64,000 bases of DNA from UBA2882 sp045542735 (lineage in GTDB: Bacteria; Bacillota; Clostridia; Lachnospirales; Lachnospiraceae). The DNA is taken from positions 384,422-448,421 of the forward strand of contig JAZQLQ010000026.1 in NCBI GenBank assembly GCA_045542735.1, in the 5' to 3' direction. The notes under the pieces were generated by a model. That model was not told where the DNA came from and searched no databases. It was given only the letters and a program-made list of their open reading frames with translations. Positions 34,998 to 45,156 of this stretch are shown here, in pieces. A program made the position numbers and the translations under genes. Position 1 is the first letter of the stretch. The number at the start of each line of letters is the position of its first letter.

Positions 34998-37900
34998 ATG
35001 AAATTCATAATTGTACAAACAGAAAAAGGCTATGAAGAATATCCAATTAATTCAAATGATAAAATAGATGAAAAAATAGTTCCCTATGTCTGGATAAAGG
35101 ATGGTAATAATGTGAGTCTTTTGCTAAATGACGATCCCTGTGTTTACCAAAGGAGGGATACATTATTTATCTCGGAGGGAAATGGAGATATTAAAGTAAA
35201 TGGCTGTAAAGCTAAAATAGTTATTCAAGATAGAGAGATACAGATAGAAAATGCAGATAATACTTCAATTTACCTAAATCAAGAAAAATGTGAAAATGGA
35301 ATATTTTCTATAGAAGATGGGACAACCTTACTAATTGAGAATTGTAAAATTTTGGTAAAAAAGGAGGTTGTCATTGTATGGGGGAAAGACTATGAGTGCA
35401 CACTGGTTGAAATAGACAGTAAAGAGCAGAGGGATAAGCAATTTCCATTATATAAACGTTCTCCTCGCTTAATCAAAAGAGTAGAGGAAAAGAAAGTAAG
35501 AATTGAAGCAGAACCACGTGTTGAGAAAATGGGTGCAAAGGGGCTGGCGCAGACCATATTGCCACCTCTGTGTATGCTAGCGGTTACTGTAGCAATGGGA
35601 ATTGTACTAAAAAGAGGAATCATGATGTTGATGTCTATTAGTGCAACCATAATGACAACCATTTTTTCTATAGTAAAGTTTTTTCAAGACAAAAAGGCAT
35701 TAAAAGAAAAAGAAGCAAAGCAAAAAGAAGTATATGGCGCTTATTTGTTGAAAAAGAGAAAAGAAGTCTATAAGCAATGGAAAAAGGAAGAGGAGGCATA
35801 TAGTTATAATTATCCTTCGCTTCAGAAAATTGAAAAAATGGTAGAGAGTTACAATAGTAGGATCTACGAACGAAGTAGTATGGATGAGGATTTTTTAACC
35901 TTTGCAATTGGACATTATAGAGATAAAACTGCCTTTTCCATAGAAGATCGATTGGATGAATTAAGTCTGGAAACAAGCAAATTTGGGGAAGAAGTGAAAG
36001 AAATAAAGAGGCGATTTGGATTTATTGATAAGCCTCAAGTTGTGGATTTGAAAAAGGGGCATATAGGATTAGTTGGTGAGAAGAGTGTAATTCATGAGCA
36101 GTTAAAGTATTATATCAGCCAGCTTACATTTTTCCAGAGTTACCATGATGTCCAGTTTGTGGTGCTTTATGCAGAAGAGCATAAGGCTGATTTTGCGTGG
36201 GCGAGATGGTTTCGGCATGCCAGACTGGAAGGGCTGAATGTATATGGTCTGATATGTTCCGATAAAAGTCGTGATCAGATTCTTGGAAGTGTGCAGCAGA
36301 TTATAAAAGAGCGCAAGCAAAAGGTAGAGGATGAAAAAAAAGAAGCAAAATTCAGACCACATTATGTATTTATTATTGATGAACCGAAGCTCATTATGGA
36401 TCATTCCATTATGGAGTTTTTGAGTGGAGATCAAGGTAAGTATCTTGGTTTTTCGATTATTTACACAAGCTATTTGCAGGCAAATCTTCCGGAGTATATC
36501 GATACGGTTTTGTTACTGGAAAACTCTGATGAGGGACGGCTCTTGGTACATGAAAAAGAGTTTTGCGATAGGAAATTGCATTTGCATCGTATTGGTGATG
36601 TGGATTTAGAAATGATGGCGAGAAACTTAGGTGTGCTGGTACATGAACAAGGAGTTGCCAGTCATATTCCGGAAAGCATTACATTTTTTGATATGTATGG
36701 AATACGAAATCCGGAGGAACTCAATGTAATACAAAGATGGAATACCCACAATTCATCCAAGACCTTGGCTGTACCGCTTGGAGCAAGAACAAAAGATGAT
36801 TATCTGGAATTGAATTTGCATGAAAAAGCACATGGTCCTCATGGATTGGTTGCCGGAACTACAGGTTCGGGAAAATCAGAAATTGTACAATCCTATATTT
36901 TATCATTAGCTGTAAATTTTCATCCTTATGAAGTGGGATTTTTGCTAATTGATTATAAGGGCGGAGGAATGGCAAACCTTTTCAAAAATTTGCCGCATTT
37001 ATTGGGGACTATTACCAATTTGGATGGTAGTGAGAGTATGCGTGCTTTGGCATCAATTCAAAGTGAATTGCGTAGAAGACAGCGTGTGTTTGGAGAGTAT
37101 GAGGTAAATCATATCAATGCATATAATGATTTGTTTAAGGAAGGAAAGGCAAAAGAGCCAATCCCTCATTTATTCATTATCAGTGATGAGTTTGCAGAGT
37201 TAAAGAAGGAACAACCGGACTTTATGAAAGAGTTGGTATCTACTGCCCGTATCGGACGAAGTCTCGGTGTGCACTTAATCTTGGCAACACAAAAACCCAG
37301 TGGTGTTGTAGATGACCAAATCTGGACAAATAGTAAATTTAAATTGTGCTTAAAGGTACAAAACGAAGCAGATAGTAAAGAAGTGCTTCATACACCGGAT
37401 GCGGCAAATATTACACAAGCTGGACGCGCATATTTGCAGGTGGGAAATAACGAGATTTATGAACTATTTCAATCAGCATGGTCAGGGGCAATGTATATTC
37501 CTGAAACAGAAAAGGAAGTAACACAGGATAACAGAGTTTATTTGGTTAATTCATTAGGACAGGGTGAATTGATCAATCAGGATTTGCGTGGAACGGTAGC
37601 AGAACAAAAAGCAAAGGAAACGCAATTGGATGCAGTTGTAAATCATATACATAGAGTATATGAAAGTACACATGCCATGGACATAAAACGTCCATGGTTA
37701 CCTTCCTTATCGGATAAAATACATAATCCTTTTATGAAGATACAGAATTTACCCAAAGTAGATCTTGGAGTATCAATTGGTGTGAGAGATATACCGGAAG
37801 AACAACTTCAGGATAATTACATGGTTGATTTGTCGAAGCAGGGAAACATTATCTATATTGCATCCAGTGGATATGGAAAATCGGTATTTTTAGCAAATGC

Positions 37901-39266
37901 AGCATTAAATTTGGCGGTAAAAAATACTGTTTCCAATCTGAATCTGTATGTTCTTGATTTTGGAAATAATGCATTGATTAGCCTGAAGGGATTACCACAT
38001 ATGGCTGAATATATCATGCTTGACGATGAAGAAAAATTTAAAAAGTTTCAAGAACTGATGTTGATGGAGATTCAACTGCGAAAAAAACTATTGGCGCAAG
38101 CAGTGGCACAAAATTTTCATGTATATAATGAGATTTCACCTATACCAATGAAAGCAATTGTAGTTTTATTGGATAATTTTGATGCGGTAAAGGAAATGGG
38201 TTATGAGATGGAAAGCTATTTTACTAAACTTTCCAGGGACGGAGTCGGATTGGGTATTTACCTGATTATGACGGCCAGTCGGATGAGTGCTGTAAGAACA
38301 GCTACATTAAACAATTTTAAGAATAAAATTGCAGGTGTGAATTTTGATAAAAATGAAATAAGTAGTCTGGTAGGAAGAAGTCAATACACACTTCCGGATG
38401 TTCAGGGACGATCTCTGATAAAAGAAGGGGATTATACGAGTATTATGCAACTGTATACGCCTGTAGAGTTTCTTGATGATGCAGACTATAGCAAGCAGAT
38501 ACAAAAATTCGTGCAAGAAATAAAAGACAGTTGTGGAGGAGAAGAAGCGCCGCATATCCCCATTTTGCCGGAGGAAGTATCCTGCAAGGAATTGCTGGAG
38601 CATCGTAGCAACAATGAGATTATACTTGGTCTGGATAGAGAAAGTGTTCAGAAGAGAGGTATCTGTGGAGATGGAGGGCCATTTCTCATTTTGGGCGAAA
38701 GTGGTTGCGGAAAGACAAATGCATTGTGCCTGATTATGAAGCAGTTGGAGCATTTGTCTGCTGTATACTTGATTGATTCCCGAAACAGAGAGTTGTACGC
38801 ATACAAAGAAAAAGTTCATTATCTTAGCGGTAAAGAAATGATTGAGGATTTTACAAATGAGCTGACAGCGGAAACAACCAAAAGAAAAGCAATGGTAGAT
38901 CAGGCACTGACAGCTGGAAAAAGTCCTAAAGAGGCAATTGCCGGATTATCTCCATACTATGTTTTGATTGATGACATTGATGACTTTTGTGAAGAAGCGG
39001 GTGCAAATCTTTCTATCATTGCATCCCGCTTTGAGAGAGCTACTATGCAGGGTGTACGGTTTATTGTGACTGCAAATGTGAATAAGTTTAAGGGCACTGA
39101 TAATTTTACAAAAATGATCAAGTCTGCAAGAAATGGTCTTTTACTAAGTTCACAAGGATACTTAAACATTTTCCCTATGAAGATATCCGAAAGCGTATCA
39201 AAACCTGATGGATATCTGATGACAGATGGAAAAGGTGAGTATATCCGTATCCCAAAGGTTGACTAA
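34998..39266 (+). CDS. essC: EssC/YukB, FtsK-SpoIIIE-type ATPase motor of the type VIIb secretion system
   Basis: 1422 residues, the expected size. It is the central membrane ATPase that drives export of WXG100 and LXG proteins. The N-terminal 160 residues look like FHA-type beta domains, and two membrane segments lie at about 186-230. Three FtsK-like domains follow, with P-loops GTTGSGKS (620-627), SSGYGKS (956-962) and GESGCGKT (1233-1240). The first has an intact Walker B (HLFIISDEFAE), the second a degenerate one (VVLLDNFD) and the third IDDID. SD is GGAAGGGG. It heads the locus, whereas in Staphylococcus and Bacillus the WXG100 gene comes first. Confidence 0.96.
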   Translation: MKFIIVQTEKGYEEYPINSNDKIDEKIVPYVWIKDGNNVSLLLNDDPCVYQRRDTLFISEGNGDIKVNGCKAKIVIQDREIQIENADNTSIYLNQEKCENGIFSIEDGTTLLIENCKILVKKEVVIVWGKDYECTLVEIDSKEQRDKQFPLYKRSPRLIKRVEEKKVRIEAEPRVEKMGAKGLAQTILPPLCMLAVTVAMGIVLKRGIMMLMSISATIMTTIFSIVKFFQDKKALKEKEAKQKEVYGAYLLKKRKEVYKQWKKEEEAYSYNYPSLQKIEKMVESYNSRIYERSSMDEDFLTFAIGHYRDKTAFSIEDRLDELSLETSKFGEEVKEIKRRFGFIDKPQVVDLKKGHIGLVGEKSVIHEQLKYYISQLTFFQSYHDVQFVVLYAEEHKADFAWARWFRHARLEGLNVYGLICSDKSRDQILGSVQQIIKERKQKVEDEKKEAKFRPHYVFIIDEPKLIMDHSIMEFLSGDQGKYLGFSIIYTSYLQANLPEYIDTVLLLENSDEGRLLVHEKEFCDRKLHLHRIGDVDLEMMARNLGVLVHEQGVASHIPESITFFDMYGIRNPEELNVIQRWNTHNSSKTLAVPLGARTKDDYLELNLHEKAHGPHGLVAGTTGSGKSEIVQSYILSLAVNFHPYEVGFLLIDYKGGGMANLFKNLPHLLGTITNLDGSESMRALASIQSELRRRQRVFGEYEVNHINAYNDLFKEGKAKEPIPHLFIISDEFAELKKEQPDFMKELVSTARIGRSLGVHLILATQKPSGVVDDQIWTNSKFKLCLKVQNEADSKEVLHTPDAANITQAGRAYLQVGNNEIYELFQSAWSGAMYIPETEKEVTQDNRVYLVNSLGQGELINQDLRGTVAEQKAKETQLDAVVNHIHRVYESTHAMDIKRPWLPSLSDKIHNPFMKIQNLPKVDLGVSIGVRDIPEEQLQDNYMVDLSKQGNIIYIASSGYGKSVFLANAALNLAVKNTVSNLNLYVLDFGNNALISLKGLPHMAEYIMLDDEEKFKKFQELMLMEIQLRKKLLAQAVAQNFHVYNEISPIPMKAIVVLLDNFDAVKEMGYEMESYFTKLSRDGVGLGIYLIMTASRMSAVRTATLNNFKNKIAGVNFDKNEISSLVGRSQYTLPDVQGRSLIKEGDYTSIMQLYTPVEFLDDADYSKQIQKFVQEIKDSCGGEEAPHIPILPEEVSCKELLEHRSNNEIILGLDRESVQKRGICGDGGPFLILGESGCGKTNALCLIMKQLEHLSAVYLIDSRNRELYAYKEKVHYLSGKEMIEDFTNELTAETTKRKAMVDQALTAGKSPKEAIAGLSPYYVLIDDIDDFCEEAGANLSIIASRFERATMQGVRFIVTANVNKFKGTDNFTKMIKSARNGLLLSSQGYLNIFPMKISESVSKPDGYLMTDGKGEYIRIPKVD

Positions 39267-39279
39267 AGGAGGAAAAAAG

Positions 39280-39576
39280 ATGAGTGATCCGGGTAGATTA
39301 AAGGTGGATAGAGCAATTGTAGAAACAGATGCGGCACAGATAGCATCCGCATCATCCTATTTTTCTGGAACTACATTAGGAAGTATTGATGGAAAGAGTA
39401 CGATTGATGCAAACGGAAAAAGTAAAGGAGTATTTTATTCTGGGCAAAGTAACATTATAGCTTTGGGAAAAGCGGTTGATACTGATGTAATAAATATCAG
39501 AAGTTTGGGATTGAAATTTGATGAATTTGACGAATTGATGGGAGAATTATCAAAAAGAGGTTCTGATACAACATGA
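39280..39576 (+). CDS. Lap1-like T7SS effector partner (TIGR04197/DUF3130 type), first module
   Basis: 98 residues from ATG 39280 after AAAGGAGG; the frame open from 39226 lies inside essC. It is small, helical and without Trp-X-Gly. The pattern IVETDAAQIASASSYFSG followed by a short loop and a second helix ending ...FDEFDELMGEL fits the helical-hairpin partner family that accompanies LXG effectors (Lap1). These bind the LXG domain and guide it to EssC. The order lap1-lap2-effector-immunity supports the call, and a matching second set exists at 50202. Confidence 0.78.
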   Translation: MSDPGRLKVDRAIVETDAAQIASASSYFSGTTLGSIDGKSTIDANGKSKGVFYSGQSNIIALGKAVDTDVINIRSLGLKFDEFDELMGELSKRGSDTT

Positions 39577-39611
39577 ATTAGAAATAATGGTTAGAAATAG
39601 AGGTGTTTTGG

Positions 39612-39989
39612 ATGAATGAAGAAGAATTGTATAACGAATTAAAAAAAGTAGAAAAAGAGAGGGAAGAATTAGAAAGAGGAATTCAGTTGATTAGGAAACT
39701 CGAAGAGGAAGAAGATGAACGAAGTTATAGGGCTTATTGCGGAACAGAACAGATGATAGAGTGCTGTTCTTTGGAAGATACCAAATTACTTCGATTGCTG
39801 GATGAAAAACAATATATCTTAAATCAGATGAAAAGGCAACGACAAGATTTTGCGGGTGAGTTGATGCAAGGAATTAAAAAGAAAAATCGGGAAATGGATA
39901 TGAGAGAAGAGGATTTATTGGAGCAACTTCAAATACTGAATGAAAAAAGGAAAAGGGAAACACTAGAAGGAGAAGGTAGTCATGAATAG
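39612..39989 (+). CDS. Lap2-like helical T7SS effector partner (DUF3958-like), first module
   Basis: 125 residues from ATG 39612 with an AGAGGTG site. Almost entirely charged coiled coil (NEEELYNELKKVEKEREELE; later LLDEKQYILNQMKRQRQDF). Lap2 proteins are the second helical partner of LXG effectors. The gene overlaps the effector start by 8 bases, which fits stoichiometric co-production. The assignment rests on position and helical character rather than a sharp motif. Confidence 0.7.
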   Translation: MNEEELYNELKKVEKEREELERGIQLIRKLEEEEDERSYRAYCGTEQMIECCSLEDTKLLRLLDEKQYILNQMKRQRQDFAGELMQGIKKKNREMDMREEDLLEQLQILNEKRKRETLEGEGSHE

Positions 39990-42102
39990 AAGCTCATATT
40001 TAGACCCATCTGCAATTCAAAACCAATGTGAAAATGCAATACAAATTCTAAATAGCGATATAGATGCTTTACAAATGTTGGATCATAGTCTGGACGGCTT
40101 TGCAACTAATAATGAAATAATGAGCAAATCCTTTAATACACTAAAACAGCAGCTCGGTGATTATAAAACTGTTACCCAGGCTATTTGTATGGCGCATGAG
40201 TCAGATAAGATGGATTATGAATCTTTAAAAGGCGCAGTTGCAGAAGCAGACGGAGTTTTAGATGGAAATATCATAATAACAAATATGGAAAAGGCAAAAG
40301 AAGATTATGAGGAAAATTTGAGAAAAGAACAAGAATATAGAGCGATGGCATCTAGCACATATGCCATGTTGATTCCGGGAGTTATGCAAAATTATTTGGG
40401 GATGGCACAGTCTCAAATGGTTGAAGCAGAAAAAAACAAACAAATATATGAAGAATGGAAATTGAAAGAAGAAACCTATGACAATATAGGAAGTGCAACA
40501 AATGGTCTATTTTCAGCTAGTGCAGGTATGCGTTCGGCAATAAATAGCGCAATAGAAGGAATTGCCGGAAGTTTCAGTGTTTATGAAGGGGCATATGTGC
40601 CAAATATAAATGCTCTATGGAGGAGTGAAATTGATAATGCGAGAATAGTTATGGTAGAACAACAATTGAAAAAAGAGGGAATTGAAGAAAAAGAAATCCA
40701 GAATATGATAGAACTGGGATTTACATATGAACAAGTATGGAGGTATTACCAGCAGTGTATTACCCAGCAAGATAAAGAATTCTTTAAACAACTATTGATT
40801 GGAACAGAAGAAAGTTATATTAGAGCGTTTCAGATTAATCCTGATGAAATTACGGGTGGAATGACAATTTTTATGGCAGATTATTCATCTAGCCTTTTAA
40901 ATTTGAATGATACTGAACTAGTGTTTGAAGGTGAATCGACGCAACAGGTTACACAATTTAATAATGCAGTATTAGCGGCAGAAAGTGCTTATTTGGATCA
41001 ACAAGGGAATCTTACAAATATGAAATATAGGGATGTATATTTAGAACGATTAAATATTGCAACCCAATATTTGTTATATAAAGATGCAGAGAAAATAGCT
41101 TTATCAGAATTAGTAAATGAAACAGATAAATCTTTGTATCAGAAGTATGATGAAAGGAAGGCTATGGCAATGTTGTGGGCTTCAGAAAGTGTCACAATGC
41201 AGAAATTAAGGAATTGTTCATATGAAGCGCAAGATCATAGGTGCCAAATCGTGGATTTGAATTACACAGAATCCGATTTGACATATAAATTAGAACATTA
41301 TTCCCCATTTCATCAAGAGAATGTGTATGAAGAAGTAGAAGTTAAGTATTATCAGGATCCTACTACGTATAACTTACAAGATAAAATAGAACAGTTTAAA
41401 AAATTTGAAGAGGCACAGGATAATTTAATGAAAGATTTTTCATGTAATCTCATTAAGAATGCGGCAAAGACTTTAATTAGTTCTATATCTCCGGAAATGG
41501 CAATGGTAATAAGTTTAACATCTATGATTGAAAATGGAGCTGCGGGTTCAATTACAGGTTTGGATAGTTTAGCATCAACAGAAGTTGGAAAACTAGCACT
41601 GAATGAGGGCAATATTGTTGTAGCAGATTCGATTAATGCGTGTGTAGCTTGGTGCAATCTTCAAACTAATATGGATGACTTAAATAAACAAGACTACTTA
41701 GAAATGTTTGGTTCATTTACAACATATAGTATAAACGGAGAATCTGGTGTATTACCAAGTGTTTCTAATGAATTGTGTATGTCGGGAGTATATGATCCAG
41801 ATATACTGGGCAAAAAAATAGCTTGGGAGAGACAAGGTGTAGATGCATGGCTTAATTATGGATATGCACAAAATTTGACGTGTGCAGAAGATATAATGAG
41901 AGAGATTGATGTGGAATCAATAGATGAAGATACTATAAAAGTGATAAAAAGTGTGTTGTTTGGACAGGAAGGTATGTTTGAAACAATTCCTATGAATGAG
42001 ATTAATATAGCTATTAGTGAAATTAATCGAACTATTATTAAGCAAGAAGGAACTGAAGGTGAAGGTAATGAAATGGAAACGTTGAGTGATCAGTGGGATT
42101 AA
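39982..42102 (+). CDS. LXG-like T7SS effector (candidate toxin), first module
   Basis: 706 residues. The N-terminal 200 are helical with the LXG-type spacing (SLDGFATNNEIMSKSFNTLK, then long helices), the export domain of T7SSb toxins. The middle (about 200-470) is helical and soluble. The C-terminal part contains hydrophobic stretches (about 490-555, ISSISPEMAMVISLTSMIE) and no nuclease, NADase or lipase motif that I recognise, so a membrane-acting toxin is possible. It lies directly before the membrane-anchored paralogue at 42130, its likely immunity protein. The export role is well supported by context; the toxic activity is unknown. Confidence 0.75.
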   Translation: MNRSSYLDPSAIQNQCENAIQILNSDIDALQMLDHSLDGFATNNEIMSKSFNTLKQQLGDYKTVTQAICMAHESDKMDYESLKGAVAEADGVLDGNIIITNMEKAKEDYEENLRKEQEYRAMASSTYAMLIPGVMQNYLGMAQSQMVEAEKNKQIYEEWKLKEETYDNIGSATNGLFSASAGMRSAINSAIEGIAGSFSVYEGAYVPNINALWRSEIDNARIVMVEQQLKKEGIEEKEIQNMIELGFTYEQVWRYYQQCITQQDKEFFKQLLIGTEESYIRAFQINPDEITGGMTIFMADYSSSLLNLNDTELVFEGESTQQVTQFNNAVLAAESAYLDQQGNLTNMKYRDVYLERLNIATQYLLYKDAEKIALSELVNETDKSLYQKYDERKAMAMLWASESVTMQKLRNCSYEAQDHRCQIVDLNYTESDLTYKLEHYSPFHQENVYEEVEVKYYQDPTTYNLQDKIEQFKKFEEAQDNLMKDFSCNLIKNAAKTLISSISPEMAMVISLTSMIENGAAGSITGLDSLASTEVGKLALNEGNIVVADSINACVAWCNLQTNMDDLNKQDYLEMFGSFTTYSINGESGVLPSVSNELCMSGVYDPDILGKKIAWERQGVDAWLNYGYAQNLTCAEDIMREIDVESIDEDTIKVIKSVLFGQEGMFETIPMNEINIAISEINRTIIKQEGTEGEGNEMETLSDQWD

Positions 42103-42129
42103 TTGTACATATAAGGAGAATAGGTTTGT

Positions 42130-43155
42130 ATGAAAAAGACAAGACGAATATTAAAAGTAATAATAGTGTTGGTTATCATATTAAGTACTGTTGGAAGCGT
42201 AATCTATTATAAAAATGAAAAAGAAAAGATAACATATAGTGAGAAGATAGAAGCGGTTTTATATTTTGAACAAAGTGATGGAGATGAATGTAGATGTATG
42301 GTTGTAGAAGATGGGGCACGAGAAATTCAAGAAAGGGTATATGACAACCATTATATTTACTTATGGAATATCAAATATAAATTAGATCAAGGGGGAATAT
42401 TTACAAATGAAATAGATTATGCAACTTGCGAATTGTATGATTTAAATACTAGGGAAAAGACTGGTGAGTTGGATATTAAGGAAATTCTTAGACCATATTT
42501 TAAGAACGGAATGTATGTGGATTGGGACCTGGGATTAAGACAAGTTGGTACTGGAGAACCGTACATTATGATGTTTGTAAAGAAAAATCAATATGGCGCT
42601 TTTCATGATGGTATTTTATATATCAATATTCGTACGGGAGAGACTGTTGTAGTATGGGAAGAGCCTGAAGACCAGGCAACAAATGAGATGGCAAAATCTG
42701 TTATATACAGTGGTTATATAGAAGGACAAGGACAGAGAAGAGAAGCGTTTTGGAAGATGATAAAAATTCTCAAAGATGATGAAATTGGATTGCTCAAAAA
42801 GAATGGGTTAAAATATTTTGAAGATCACTTTGATGAAAATACATTTTATATAGATGCATCAGATACTGCAAGATGTCAGATTAGCATAAGAGGCGATGCA
42901 ATGCCAATGCAAAATCAGCAGTTGTATGGAATGTTTCCGGGGTTAAAAGCATATCAAGGGAATGAAGAAGTATGGGTTGATATTTATTTTCAATATTATC
43001 CATCAGCAGAAGATATCCTCTCCCTCCTTATGGAAGATGGACAGGAAATATCCTACGAAGGATGTGTGCTCCCGGCAGAATTGTCAATCGATGGGCAGAG
43101 TCATGATATTCATAGCTTTGAAGAATATGTACAGTGGAGAAAACAGGAGGAATAA
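42130..43155 (+). CDS. Membrane-anchored candidate immunity protein for the first LXG effector (paralogue 3)
   Basis: 341 residues. A basic start and one membrane span (about 8-26) leave the rest outside. The position 28 bp after the LXG effector and 7 bp before esaA is where immunity genes normally sit. The last 50 residues are nearly identical to those of the proteins at 30923 and 32003, and the N-terminal 260 are diverged, as expected for a family under pressure to match changing toxins. If it is immunity, the toxin must act on the outer face of the membrane or in the wall. No catalytic motif was seen. Confidence 0.68.
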   Translation: MKKTRRILKVIIVLVIILSTVGSVIYYKNEKEKITYSEKIEAVLYFEQSDGDECRCMVVEDGAREIQERVYDNHYIYLWNIKYKLDQGGIFTNEIDYATCELYDLNTREKTGELDIKEILRPYFKNGMYVDWDLGLRQVGTGEPYIMMFVKKNQYGAFHDGILYINIRTGETVVVWEEPEDQATNEMAKSVIYSGYIEGQGQRREAFWKMIKILKDDEIGLLKKNGLKYFEDHFDENTFYIDASDTARCQISIRGDAMPMQNQQLYGMFPGLKAYQGNEEVWVDIYFQYYPSAEDILSLLMEDGQEISYEGCVLPAELSIDGQSHDIHSFEEYVQWRKQEE

Positions 43156-43158
43156 AGA
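43006..43158 (+). repeat. 153-bp paralogue tail repeat, copy 3
   Basis: Starts GCAGAAGATATCCTC and ends at GGAGGAATAAAG. It shares ATCGATGG with copy 1 and CTCTCCCT-type codons with copy 2, a mosaic pattern. All three copies are in direct orientation. Confidence 0.9.
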
Positions 43159-43161
43159 TAA

Positions 43162-45156
43162 ATGATACAAAAGCATAAGTCTGTATTGGAAAAAGTAGTA
43201 TGGGGTATGCTGGGCGTTTTCTTACTTGTTAGTGCTTTTTTCATAGGAAGATTTAGTAATACGAGTGGGAATATCAGTGAGAGTGCCACTGTAAGTGGTG
43301 CTGATATATTGGCAGGGAATGCAAAACAAGTCAATATCAAGACGATAGCGGTTGTGAATGCAGATGCAGGTACTTACGTAAATGATGAATACATCAATTA
43401 CGCAGGACGTATGCTGAATTTTCTGGATGAAAATTATGTGATGACCAATATAGAAAGTGCCAGAAACGGTGTTGAGAATGGGACTTATGCAGCATACATT
43501 TTGATTCCTTCATCTTTTTCGGACAATCTGGTGAGCTTAAACCGGGTGCCGGAAAAAACAGGACTGGAATATGCCATCAATGATAATTTGATTGAAGAAA
43601 GAAGAGTAGAAACAATCTATCGGATTGTGGATTTTGAACGTCAACTCAATGAAGAAATGAGTTATATGTATGTGGCATCTGTTTTAGAACAGTTTCATGA
43701 TGTGCAGGATGGGGCACAAACAATTATGGACAATGATGTAAAGGAAACGGAGATCATTCTTGCAATACAGGCAGCAGATTTGATTGAAATGGTTCCGGTT
43801 CCGGAAATTCTCTATGTTGATTATAGTGTAGAACCTCTGGATGTTACGGATTATAACAACAAAAATGAAGAAATTATATCCGAGATCGATAGTAGTTATG
43901 TCTATTTTATTAGTCTTAGCGAAGAGGATATGGCAAATTTGCAACAGCAAGGGACTGAACTTACAACGCAGTGGGAAAATATGGAAGCCTCCATACGGAA
44001 TGTGGATTTTAGTGTGGATGCCGAGGGAAATACAATCAGCGAAAATGGGTTGGATGAACTGGAAAGTTGGTTGAATGAGTATAATAACGTCACATTGGTT
44101 GCATACGAGAATGAGACAATTACATATTTAGATCAAATGTCTGTATCCATGAATGATTGTGCCAATGAATTTGATGGAGCAATCAATGAATACAACAATA
44201 CTTTGGAAGTTGGTAAGAATAATGCAGTGGCAGAACTGATGATGCAAATCGAAGAAGCGAAAGAAGGTAATGGAACTGTTAATGCATATGATATCAAATT
44301 GATTTTGAACCGAAACATTGAACCGTTTGAAGGAAGTATATATGAAGGAACAGACAAAGAGACAACCATGTCCCTTTGGTTGCGTGCTGAAAGTCGAAGG
44401 ATACAAAGGCACGTAAATGAAAAACAGTTATATCAAATTCCTCGTATTACTATTAACGAGATGATTGAAGTTATTGAACAGAAAATCGTAGCGCCGTTGA
44501 TGGAGCAGGCAGAGATTAAGAAACAGGCACTGATAGAACAATATGAGGCAGAAAAAATAGAATTAAGTAAGTACAATACAATGCTTCTTGAGTATGACCC
44601 GTTGGAAAATATAGACGAATCGGTTATACAAGGCTATATAGGCGATATGCAGGAAAATAATACAACTATGCATGTGGTTATCGCCGAAAATTATGAAGAT
44701 AACATGGAATATGTTGAAGATGTGTATGAAACAACCGAAGAGAATGTATCTACACTACAAGAAAATATTTATGAATCACAAGAGGCATCTGATTTAGCAG
44801 TAGAAAATGGACTGGAAGAAGCCAAAAGTTTAAAAAGCAGTACCAGTGAGACCAATCAATTGTTACTGGCTGATTTCAAAGCAAAATTACCGTATACCAG
44901 AATCGGTATGGTTGACAATACGCAGGTATATGACTTTATTGTTGATCCGATCAAATTGGAATACAGTGAAAGCGATGATAGTAAGTATGGAACCGTTGGT
45001 GGGCAATCTAATGTGCTGCTTGCTAAAGAGAATATTATAGAAAGTAATCCGACTATGGGTTGGATAATCGGAATTATTCTTGCAGCTTCAGTAATTGGAA
45101 TGATTGTAATGACAATTTGGAAGAAAAATGAAACAGAAATAGAAGGAGATTTGTAA
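43162..45156 (+). CDS. EsaA/YueB-like T7SS membrane protein (short form)
   Basis: 664 residues with one membrane segment near the N-terminus (about 10-30) and one at the C-terminus (about 635-655), and a large, mostly helical outside domain between them. KTIAVVNADAGTYVND near residue 55 matches the YhgE/Pip/EsaA group. EsaA is thought to span the wall and serve as a surface arm of the T7SSb; in Bacillus the relative YueB is the SPP1 phage receptor. Known family members are longer and have more C-terminal spans, so this is a reduced form. SD is AGGAGG, within the paralogue tail repeat. Confidence 0.78.
   Translation: MIQKHKSVLEKVVWGMLGVFLLVSAFFIGRFSNTSGNISESATVSGADILAGNAKQVNIKTIAVVNADAGTYVNDEYINYAGRMLNFLDENYVMTNIESARNGVENGTYAAYILIPSSFSDNLVSLNRVPEKTGLEYAINDNLIEERRVETIYRIVDFERQLNEEMSYMYVASVLEQFHDVQDGAQTIMDNDVKETEIILAIQAADLIEMVPVPEILYVDYSVEPLDVTDYNNKNEEIISEIDSSYVYFISLSEEDMANLQQQGTELTTQWENMEASIRNVDFSVDAEGNTISENGLDELESWLNEYNNVTLVAYENETITYLDQMSVSMNDCANEFDGAINEYNNTLEVGKNNAVAELMMQIEEAKEGNGTVNAYDIKLILNRNIEPFEGSIYEGTDKETTMSLWLRAESRRIQRHVNEKQLYQIPRITINEMIEVIEQKIVAPLMEQAEIKKQALIEQYEAEKIELSKYNTMLLEYDPLENIDESVIQGYIGDMQENNTTMHVVIAENYEDNMEYVEDVYETTEENVSTLQENIYESQEASDLAVENGLEEAKSLKSSTSETNQLLLADFKAKLPYTRIGMVDNTQVYDFIVDPIKLEYSESDDSKYGTVGGQSNVLLAKENIIESNPTMGWIIGIILAASVIGMIVMTIWKKNETEIEGDL

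Noticed and set aside
38307..38819. 170-codon open frame on the minus strand inside essC
   Set aside because: Antisense to a conserved ATPase domain; its residues show no domain and no start signal.
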